A stretch of DNA of 29,349 nt from a virus, in IMG/VR virus record IMGVR_UViG_3300033143_002503, positions 1 to 29,349 of that record. The stretch is one strand, 5' to 3'. Numbering within the stretch: position 1 is the stretch's first letter; the number at the start of each line of letters is the position of its first letter. Under the pieces are notes generated by a model. It was not told where the DNA came from and made no database searches. It worked only from the letters and a program-made list of their open reading frames with translations. A program made the position numbers and the translations under genes. Positions 24,970-29,349 of this stretch are shown here, in pieces.

Positions 24970-25146
24970 ATGGGCAATAGAGATATTAACCGTATTCTGA
25001 AAGATCACAGCATTGTTACATTTTATGAAGGCGAAAGACTTTTCGCCCTTGAAGAGTGTTACGACGCAAACAACCGTAATATTACGGTTGTCGTGGACGT
25101 AACGAGTTACAACCTGAAAGAAGTGAGAGAATTCCTTGGATATTGA
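24970..25146 (+). CDS. Unknown 58-aa protein of inverted-repeat unit 2
   Basis: The ATG at 24970 has GAGG 8 bases upstream and lies 13 bases inside the left arm. A TTG at 24946, within the arm, could extend the frame but has no ribosome site. The protein starts MGNRDINRILKDHS and has a central acidic patch (YEGERLFALEECYD), a beta-strand (NITVVVDVTSY) and a C-terminal helix (NLKEVREFLGY). The start codon region matches the unit 1 gene at the DNA level, and the strand-then-helix end also aligns with it (IIDLRRTRTF / QVLEYI). Function unknown; it is probably a small cytosolic phage early protein. Confidence 0.75.
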   Translation: MGNRDINRILKDHSIVTFYEGERLFALEECYDANNRNITVVVDVTSYNLKEVREFLGY

Positions 25147-25147
25147 A

Positions 25148-25222
25148 ATGACTTGCAACATTGTAGCTATAGCCTTCATGGCTGTAGGCTTCATCGGTCT
25201 ATTCATTACCTTGAGAGCATGA
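25148..25222 (+). CDS. Possible 24-aa single-helix membrane peptide
   Basis: The frame begins one base after the unit 2 gene stop and encodes MTCNIVAIAFMAVGFIGLFI plus TLRA. It is almost entirely hydrophobic, a good single transmembrane helix with an arginine near the end. A weak GGA lies about 10 bases before the ATG, within the preceding gene. Tight coupling to the previous stop and retention inside the inverted repeat favour a real gene. The length is so small that chance cannot be excluded. It could modulate a membrane target of the host. Confidence 0.4.
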   Translation: MTCNIVAIAFMAVGFIGLFITLRA

Positions 25223-25358
25223 AAAAGTATAGACGATACTATCTGATAAGAACTAGCTAACAAAACATCAGGTACACTCAAAAGAACCTAGAATCGAACA
25301 GTATATTTCATTAGTGTCTATCCAATTGACTATCAACATTATCATTTGAGAGCACATT

Positions 25359-26468
25359 ATGAATATCGAAGAAACTAAAATTGTTCTGAACAAAATCCAA
25401 CTGAACCCGCTGAACCCGCGACGTATTTTCAACGAACGTGCATTGGTATCTGATATCGGTGAACGTGGCTTGGACGTCGCGCTACAGTTGCGCGGCTTCA
25501 CTGGTCGAAAGACCTTTGAAACCATGCGCGGTGACCGTCGGACAAAAGCGCTCCGGATACTCGAAAAAGAGCAGCCGGACGCTTTTGCAGAGCACTTTGC
25601 CGATGGTGTTCCATGTGTTGTGCATATGGATATCAGCGACGAAGAAGCTATCGAGATTACAAACGACCATGGGCAGAGCTTGTCTTTGTCCAATGAGTTT
25701 GAAATCTATCTGACTGTCGAGGGTTACTACCGTATGGGTCTGAGTGAGCGTCAAGCTCTAATGAAGATCCAGACGTTGCTGGACCACGTTTTGCCCATCA
25801 AGGGTAAAGCCGCTCTCAAGTTGGCTGAACTCAAAGATAGCCTTGATAAGGCTACCAAAGCGAATCGCGATGATCGGTCGAAAGCATATTTCGACCAGTA
25901 CGCTTCGGCACGTCGCGGAATCATGCAACGGTATACTCGCATACACAAGAATGCGGCTGTTGTGCGTGACGCAATGGAATACAAGTGGTTACAGGCTATG
26001 CCCGAAGGGTACGAAAACGAGCTTCCGATGCTCACTGACAAAGATCTTCAACAGTTGTCGAAGGTTTTTGTTGATGAAGCAACGGAGGGTGTTTTCGACT
26101 CTTCCGGCAAGCCTCTTATCACTCGCTCATATCCGGGCGACAGGTGGAATGAGGCTTGGAAGGACTTGATCACGTCTAAGGCGATTGACGGAAAGACTGA
26201 TGGCCCGCGCAAGAGCAAAGGCCGCAAGGAAATCCTGAAACCGTTACAAGACGGGCAGATTGAGTCGGGCATGATGGCCAATGTCATTCGCCATCACGCC
26301 GCCGACAAGGATGTTGATGCAAGTTGCATCCACAAGGCCGATCAACAGCTCGCAATTGTGCAAATCGTTCAACTCGTTGACCTTTCCCTATGGGAAAGTT
26401 GCGTCGAAATGTATGAAACGTACAAGGAAGAGCAGCGCAACAAACCGGTCGAAACTGAAACCGAGTAG
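25359..26468 (+). CDS. ParB/sulfiredoxin-fold domain protein
   Basis: A 369-aa protein with an N-terminal ParB-like nuclease/CTPase fold. Residues 12-22 (KIQLNPLNPRR) form the first box, GERGLDVALQLRGFTG (34-49) the second, RGDRRTKAL (57-65) the signature box (usually G-E-R-R or similar) and PCVVHMDISDEEAIEI (85-100) the following strand and helix. The rest (about 110-369) is helical and charged, without the KorB or Noc helix-turn-helix that I can identify. ATG 25359 has GAGAG 6 bases upstream. Phage proteins of this type may be nucleases, DNA-binding regulators or partition proteins; no ParA partner is seen. A heptamer array follows the stop. Confidence 0.78.
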   Translation: MNIEETKIVLNKIQLNPLNPRRIFNERALVSDIGERGLDVALQLRGFTGRKTFETMRGDRRTKALRILEKEQPDAFAEHFADGVPCVVHMDISDEEAIEITNDHGQSLSLSNEFEIYLTVEGYYRMGLSERQALMKIQTLLDHVLPIKGKAALKLAELKDSLDKATKANRDDRSKAYFDQYASARRGIMQRYTRIHKNAAVVRDAMEYKWLQAMPEGYENELPMLTDKDLQQLSKVFVDEATEGVFDSSGKPLITRSYPGDRWNEAWKDLITSKAIDGKTDGPRKSKGRKEILKPLQDGQIESGMMANVIRHHAADKDVDASCIHKADQQLAIVQIVQLVDLSLWESCVEMYETYKEEQRNKPVETETE

Positions 26469-26470
26469 CT

Positions 26471-26510
26471 AGACTCCAGACTCCAGACTCCAGACTCCAG
26501 ACTCCAGACT
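26471..26510. repeat. Heptamer tandem array (AGACTCC, 5.7 copies)
   Basis: The 40-bp run begins two bases after the ParB-like gene stop codon and consists of five perfect copies of AGACTCC plus AGACT. It lies within unit 3, before the right inverted-repeat arm. Related variants (AGAATCC, GGATTCT) occur at 23.7, 27.1 and 28.2-28.7 kb. Confidence 0.95.
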
Positions 26511-26544
26511 AAAGTGGGTAGACACTAATGAGATATACTGTTAA

Positions 26545-26829
26545 TTGAATCCCTGAAACCAGCGTCTAGACGGTGATATTTATGGACACATTAACAGCAA
26601 TGGGCATACTCTACGCCATGTTACATAATGGTGAACTTTTGTCTGAAAATTTGTCGAAATTGATAGTCCGCGCGCATAGTGGAAAGTTAACGTCGGCAGT
26701 CATCAAAGAAATCGACTGTAAAATGGCCAAAGAGGAAGCTTACACGAAGAAAGTAAAAGAGGCTATCGACTATGTTGATAGCCTTGAAGTTTTTAACTAA
26801 GAGGCTAGACGCTGGTTTCAGGGATTCAA
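26545..26829. repeat. Gene unit 4: 25-bp perfect inverted repeat enclosing a small gene
   Basis: Left arm 26545-26569 (TTGAATCCCTGAAACCAG, then CGTCTAG) is the exact reverse complement of right arm 26805-26829. Its sequence differs from units 1-3. The gene stop is 4 bases before the right arm. The inner ends are CTAG, and the outer ends contain GAATCC, a piece of the heptamer family. Confidence 0.92.
26582..26800 (+). CDS. Unknown 72-aa protein of inverted-repeat unit 4
   Basis: From ATG 26582 (GGTGAT 5 bases upstream; a GTG at 26573 would lie inside that site). The protein is helical, MDTLTAMGILYAMLHNGELL first, then SKLIVRAHSGKLTSAVIKEI, and a Lys/Glu-rich helix KMAKEEAYTKKVKEAIDYV. The first 20 residues are hydrophobic but broken by polar residues. 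Helical, small and charged proteins like this are common among early phage genes. No family is recognised. It is tightly packed between its inverted-repeat arms, with the stop 4 bases from the right arm. Confidence 0.72.
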   Translation: MDTLTAMGILYAMLHNGELLSENLSKLIVRAHSGKLTSAVIKEIDCKMAKEEAYTKKVKEAIDYVDSLEVFN

Positions 26830-26840
26830 AACTATGAATA

Positions 26841-26870
26841 AAGCCCGGATCAAAAGATCCGGGCTTTCTT
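26841..26870 (+). terminator. Intrinsic terminator after unit 4
   Basis: AAGCCCGGATC and GATCCGGGCTT (11 bp, perfect) with an AAAA loop, followed by TCTT. It starts 11 bases after the right arm of unit 4. The U-run is short but the stem is strong. Because the stem is symmetrical it could also act on the opposite strand. Confidence 0.85.
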
Positions 26871-26888
26871 AATGCCCATAGGAGAAAT

Positions 26889-27029
26889 GTGACCATTAAT
26901 ACAAAAGAAGGCCGTGAGCTCACGTTTGAACACGACCTGGATGATTGTACTTTGGCTGAGCTTCTCGCTCAGCTCAAAAACAAGAGTTGGAAGCGTTGTG
27001 TCGAAATAATCAATATGTATACGAGTTAA
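26889..27029 (+). CDS. Unknown 46-aa protein between two terminators
   Basis: A GTG start at 26889 with AGGAGA 3-8 bases upstream; an ATG one base earlier would stop at once. The protein begins VTINTKEGRELTFEHDLDDC, has a helix TLAELLAQLKNKSW, and ends KRCVEIINMYTS. The stop codon is part of the second terminator stem. Its C-terminal CVEIINMY resembles the end of the ParB-like protein (CVEMYETY), perhaps by chance. It has no room for its own full promoter, so it needs read-through of the terminator before it. Function unknown. Confidence 0.65.
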   Translation: MTINTKEGRELTFEHDLDDCTLAELLAQLKNKSWKRCVEIINMYTS

Positions 27030-27062
27030 GCCCATCAGTAGCAATACTGATGGGCTTTTTTT
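27028..27062 (+). terminator. Strong intrinsic terminator ending the rightward block
   Basis: AAGCCCATCAGTA and TACTGATGGGCTT pair perfectly (13 bp) around GCAA, followed by seven or more T. This is a textbook rho-independent terminator and closes the plus-strand block; its stem includes part of the preceding stop codon. Confidence 0.93.
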
Positions 27063-27111
27063 GTGTCTAAATGCTGAGATTTTGGCCGAAAACATGCTTT
27101 TAGAGCCGGAA

Positions 27112-27230
27112 ATTCTGGGATTCTGGATTCTGGCAACTAAACCGATTGAGGCATGCTTCCATTATAAGGCAACTATTCTCCCAACCAATGCCCAGAATCC
27201 AGACTCCAGACGCTTGTATCCAGACGCCTG
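27112..27230. repeat. Opposed heptamer arrays
   Basis: A run of ATTCTGG units (27112-27133) faces a run of CCAGAATCC, AGACTCC and CCAGACGC units (27191-27230) on the other side of about 57 bp, giving TCTGGATTCTGG against its complement. The two runs could pair as a long imperfect stem. Both belong to the heptamer family found after the ParB-like gene. Confidence 0.75.
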
Positions 27231-27240
27231 TCTCTATCTT

Positions 27241-27365
27241 CTAGAAATAATCATCCAGACGCCACTAGAAATAATCACGCTAGACGTAGATGCTTGTGTC
27301 TAGAAATAGTCACCTCCTGAAAGATATAATCATGGGCTTGAATCTGGACTCTAGAATATAATCAC
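27241..27365. repeat. Five copies of a CTAGAAATAATCA-type motif
   Basis: CTAGAAATAATCATC at 27241, CTAGAAATAATCACG at 27265, CTAGAAATAGTCACC at 27300, a weak copy near 27320 (GATATAATCATGG) and CTAGAATATAATCAC at 27351. Spacing is irregular (20-35 bp). No gene is present. It could be a set of binding sites for a DNA-binding protein. Confidence 0.6.
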
Positions 27366-27386
27366 TTTTTCTAGGCCATTTGCCTA

Positions 27387-27488
27387 TGTCGCTTTTTGCG
27401 ACACACTAACAAAGGTTAGTCGCTTTTTGCGACAGGCTAATAAAGCTTAGCCTATTTTATACTAACAGGCATGTGTCGCTTTTCGCAC
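27387..27488. repeat. Array of small hairpins with T-rich loops
   Basis: GTCGCTTTTTGCGAC occurs at 27388-27402 and 27419-27433, with a degenerate third copy (GTCGCTTTTCGCAC) at 27475-27488. Between them lie CTAAC/GTTAG and AGGCTAA/TTAGCCT (27434-27453) hairpins. A similar build (ACTGTTTTTTACAGT) recurs at 27563-27577. As DNA these are short dyads; as RNA they would be small stem-loops. Confidence 0.75.
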
Positions 27489-27890
27489 CTAACCGTTTTT
27501 TTACCCTTTTCTTACTGGATCGTCCGTGTATTTTCAGGGTATCTTACTCTTCTACTCTCTTTACTGTTTTTTACAGTTGCCAGATCAAAGAATTTCCAAA
27601 AAAAAGAATTTATATATACAGCTAGTGAAACGGCCTAAAAGTAGATAATGGCTTAACTCGTTGACTGCCAAGGTCTTAGATAGTCTACAGCCTCAAAATA
27701 GCTGAAAAAGGGCGAAGGCTCGAATTCAGCCACCTCAATAAGGCCGCAAGGTCCAAAGGCTCTATACGCTCGATCTGATACGCGTTACCGATACCTCTAA
27801 GCAACGTTAGGCCGTTCTATGTATACAAATCCGTCCAGCTACTTTAAGGCCTCAGACTCGATCGCTTTTTCTGCCCGGAACACACAATCA
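27489..27890. other. Gene-free tract, partly AT-rich
   Basis: The first 135 bases are T-rich and then A-rich (CCAAAAAAAAGAATTTATAT around 27595-27615), resembling a DNA unwinding element. The remaining 250 bases are mixed sequence without a frame, ribosome site or RNA gene that I can support. It separates the rightward block from the leftward operon at the right side. I see no clear terminator for the leftward operon just after 27891. Confidence 0.45.
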
Positions 27891-28517
27891 TTAAGGACGG
27901 TCTCCAAGGACTATACCACGCGCCAGAGCAAGGACGCCAGAAACAAGGTCAATAGGTGCTTCAGCACCTATTAACGCGGTAGCTTCGACCCTTATAGTGC
28001 GTAGTCTACGCGCAAGGGCCTCATCACCACATTCACGCCCTGCTTCGTGGAGGTGACCAATCATCAATATACCGGACTCTGCATAGCCAGAATTATACTC
28101 GTCAGCAAGCACGCAAGCAGCTCCAAGGTGCTTAAGTGTACAGTCCAAGCAGTGAGTTTTAGGGCTTGTATCAGGTGTTTCAGCGTCGTTTTGGACTCCA
28201 GAATCCATGATCTGGTCTCCTGAAATGGGTGTTCCAGCCTCAGAATCCTGAATCTTAGAGCCAGAATCCATAATCTGGTCTCCTAAATTAGTGTGATTAG
28301 GGTTGTTTTGGCCTCTAGAAAGGAATGTTTCAGCCTCAGAATCCTGAATCTTAGAGCCAGAATCCATGACCCTAGAGTCAGAATCCCGGATTTGGCCTTC
28401 AGAATCCATAAAATTAACACCAGTATTATATAGTTTGGCTCCAGAATCCCTGATCTGGCCTCCAGAATCCTGAATATCAGCCTCTATAACATCAGGTGAT
28501 TGTTCTAACATGTACAT
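27891..28517 (-). CDS. Phage protein with heptapeptide-repeat N-terminus and conserved C-terminal domain
   Basis: A 208-aa protein in two parts. Residues 15-110 are an imperfect 7-residue repeat (IQDSGGQ, IRDSGAK, FMDSEGQ, IRDSDSR, VMDSGSK, IQDSEAE, IMDSGSK, IMDSGVQ), acidic and probably disordered. Residues 122-208 form a compact domain starting HCLDCTLKHLGAACVLADEY and containing ILMIGHLHEAGRECGDEALA, the pattern of a small helical family common in phages and their hosts (C-x-x-C, then K-H-L). The repeats correspond to the heptamer DNA repeats found outside genes. The start overlaps the previous gene by 13 bp. ATG 28517 has AGGA upstream; a second ATG (28511) is possible. Function unknown. 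Confidence 0.72.
   Translation of the reverse strand: MYMLEQSPDVIEADIQDSGGQIRDSGAKLYNTGVNFMDSEGQIRDSDSRVMDSGSKIQDSEAETFLSRGQNNPNHTNLGDQIMDSGSKIQDSEAGTPISGDQIMDSGVQNDAETPDTSPKTHCLDCTLKHLGAACVLADEYNSGYAESGILMIGHLHEAGRECGDEALARRLRTIRVEATALIGAEAPIDLVSGVLALARGIVLGDRP
28201..28490. repeat. Coding heptamer-derived repeats, with a 37-bp exact direct repeat
   Basis: Within the 208-aa gene the word CAGAATCC or a variant recurs every 21 bp or multiples. One 37-bp block (CAGCCTCAGAATCCTGAATC and on) is identical at 28235-28271 and 28331-28367. A second pair, GAATCCAT(A/G)ATCTGGTCTCCT, is at 28201 and 28264. Identity at the DNA level points to recent duplication rather than old protein repeats. Confidence 0.85.
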
Positions 28518-28777
28518 TTTTCCTTGTCTTCATAGCACTCGGGGCATGTTCTTTGTGATAGCCACTCACCTTGAGCATGTGCAAGGGCCGGTTTGTTGCC
28601 ATTTAAGGCCATACAAACGACTACTGCAAGCTCTTCAGTAGGACATTTTGCATACAAAAGGTCATCATACTGTATTTTATAGCCAGAATCTAGGATCTGG
28701 CCTATAGAATCAGGTGGAATAAGTACGGAATCACTAATTCCAGGGTCAAAAACAGCTTTATTTACCTTAAATTTCAT
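28505..28777 (-). CDS. Small protein with C-terminal Cys cluster
   Basis: A 90-aa protein. The middle carries a short form of the heptamer-derived repeat (PPDSIGQILDSGYKIQ). The rest includes ECYEDKEKCTC at the C-terminus, with CPEC just before, giving four cysteines that could bind a metal or stabilise a fold. A helix-like region (TEELAVVVCMALNGNKPALA) lies before it. The gene overlaps its upstream neighbour by 4 bp (ATGA type) and its downstream neighbour by 13 bp. Function unknown. The first third (MKFKVNKAVFDPGISDS) has no recognisable motif. Confidence 0.65.
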   Translation of the reverse strand: MKFKVNKAVFDPGISDSVLIPPDSIGQILDSGYKIQYDDLLYAKCPTEELAVVVCMALNGNKPALAHAQGEWLSQRTCPECYEDKEKCTC

Positions 28778-29148
28778 GGATTGATCCTACAATATGGTGC
28801 ATCTTTGTATTCTAGTGTGATAAAGTGGCCGCCGTCCGTGACACCGAGCAAGGTTCCGTCAAGCCAGGTGCCATCGCCGCGTCCTTCGCGGGTTAACGTC
28901 CATGCTCGCCAATAGGGCTTGACAATCAAGAGCTCTACCTTCCAAAGCTTGAGCTTCGTCCACACGAGCACCGCTTGATTGGCATCGTCGCAGTAGTTGG
29001 GAGGAGCCGGACAGTCGAGATCTTCGTGACTATCATTACATTTAGAGCATACCCACCTAGCTGTCGGTTTGGGGTTGAACTCCCACTCATGCCAACACTC
29101 ATTCATGATCTGCTCATGGATGATTTTGTTTGCGGTATCTCTGTTCAT
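28774..29148 (-). CDS. Hypothetical phage protein with zinc-finger-like N-terminus
   Basis: A 124-aa protein that begins MNRDTANKIIHEQIMNECWH and contains WEFNPKPTARWVCSKCNDSH (CxxC) followed by two more cysteines (DLDCPAPPNYC). That arrangement recalls phage proteins with a small ABA-sandwich-type domain and a treble-clef or zinc-ribbon insertion. The C-terminal part holds strands around LLIVKPYWRAWTLTREGRG and GTWLDGTLLGV, then GHFITLEYKDAPY. The start overlaps its upstream neighbour by 4 bp. No assigned function. Confidence 0.62.
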   Translation of the reverse strand: MNRDTANKIIHEQIMNECWHEWEFNPKPTARWVCSKCNDSHEDLDCPAPPNYCDDANQAVLVWTKLKLWKVELLIVKPYWRAWTLTREGRGDGTWLDGTLLGVTDGGHFITLEYKDAPYCRINP

Positions 29149-29349
29149 TTAAATAGTCCTATGTACTGCTCAAACTCTTCTTTAGTCTTAAGGTACTGGT
29201 ACGGAGGATAAAATGTGTCAAGATTATGTGGTAAATTATCTTTGAATTCCACCAACCATTCCGCATAACATTCACTGGTACAAAAGGCCAAATCAGTCAG
29301 ATGATTGTTGTCACGCTCTTCGTCATCCACGGTGTAAGATGCAGTATGT
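29145..29349 (-). CDS. Partial small protein, 5' end beyond the window
   Basis: The frame is open to the right edge: before a possible GTG start at 29330 it continues HTASYT with no stop. Downstream it contains FCTSECYAEWLVEFKDN, which looks like the second half of a zinc-ribbon (C-x-x-x-C after an aromatic residue), so the first cysteine pair probably lies in the missing part. The end (YLKTKEEFEQYIGLFK) is helical. I therefore treat it as truncated. It overlaps the next gene by 4 bp and is the first visible member of this leftward operon. Function unknown. Confidence 0.5.
   Translation of the reverse strand, partial: HTASYTVDDEERDNNHLTDLAFCTSECYAEWLVEFKDNLPHNLDTFYPPYQYLKTKEEFEQYIGLFK

Larger units (their letters stand above)
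24932..25295. repeat. Gene unit 2: 25-bp perfect inverted repeat enclosing two small frames
   Basis: Left arm 24932-24956 (GATTCTAGG, then TTCTTTTGAGTGTACC) is the exact reverse complement of right arm 25271-25295. The arms are homologous to those of unit 1 but lack one T in a T-run; the matching A is also missing in the partner arm. Other differences are likewise matched on both sides. The right arm ends one base before unit 3. Confidence 0.92.
25297..26542. repeat. Gene unit 3: 28-bp inverted repeat with only G-U mismatches, enclosing the ParB-like gene
   Basis: Left arm 25297-25324 (AACAGTATATTTCATTAG start) pairs with right arm 26515-26542 (TGGGTAGACACTAATGAG start). Two positions differ, and in a plus-strand RNA both become U-G pairs. 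The sequence is unrelated to arms 1 and 2. Unit 2 ends one base before it and unit 4 begins two bases after it. The heptamer array lies inside, just before the right arm. Confidence 0.88.

Noticed and set aside
24610-26829. Transposon or insertion-sequence ends
   Set aside because: The inverted repeats enclose no transposase, show no flanking target duplications, differ from unit to unit, and keep G-U compatible pairing.
27061-27303. 80-codon frame on the plus strand after the last terminator
   Set aside because: It begins within or directly after the terminator, has no ribosome site, and the GFWIL stretch is just the heptamer array read in frame.
27700-27760. tRNA-like T-arm (GGCTCGAATTCAGCC)
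   Set aside because: The loop order does not fit TTCGAAT, and no acceptor, D- or anticodon arm can be drawn around it on either strand.

Overview
This window looks like part of the genome of a tailed double-stranded DNA phage (or a prophage or environmental phage contig). It has a siphovirus-like plan: a terminase of the lambda GpA type, a portal, a P22-type coat protein, a tail tube, a frameshifted tail assembly chaperone, a long tape measure protein and a tail fibre. I see no tail sheath and no contractile baseplate. I see no integrase, repressor, rRNA, tRNA, insertion sequence or CRISPR array. The host cannot be named from the sequence; Shine-Dalgarno sites and intrinsic terminators are of ordinary bacterial type.

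Region 1 to 23.5 kb is one leftward (minus-strand) late block. In order of transcription it holds a large repeat-bearing structural protein and two small partners, then terminase small and large subunits, two structural proteins, portal, head-tail connector, scaffold, coat, a holin-like membrane protein, head closure, tail terminator, tail tube, chaperones G and G-T (by -1 frameshift at T TTT TTA), a small tail protein, tape measure, three tail-tip proteins, a beta-helix tail fibre, and a gene cut by the left edge. Most junctions overlap or nearly touch, which points to translational coupling. Two 105-bp copies of one promoter-like element, about 88% identical without gaps, lie before the large structural gene and before the terminase.

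Region 23.5 to 24.6 kb is non-coding and full of repeats and dyads. Region 24.6 to 27.06 kb is a rightward block of small genes with very unusual organisation. Four consecutive gene units are each enclosed by their own private inverted repeat of 25-29 bp. Within a unit the arms match perfectly or with G-U wobbles only, but the arms differ between units, and one indel is compensated on both sides. Neighbouring units lie 1-2 bp apart in two of three junctions. The third unit carries a ParB-like (ParB/sulfiredoxin fold) protein; the others carry small unknown proteins. Two strong intrinsic terminators close the block and bracket one further 46-aa gene.

Region 27.06 to 27.9 kb is a second non-coding tract with heptamer arrays, a repeated hairpin motif with T-rich loops, and AT-rich DNA. 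Region 27.9 to 29.35 kb is a leftward operon of four small overlapping genes. Two of them carry the same heptamer-derived repeat as the non-coding tracts, read as a DSGxxIx-type heptapeptide.

Most interesting: the nested inverted-repeat gene units, which resemble the RNase III processing stalks around pre-rRNA, and the spread of a 7-bp repeat family through both non-coding DNA and protein-coding genes in the 23.7-28.7 kb part only.
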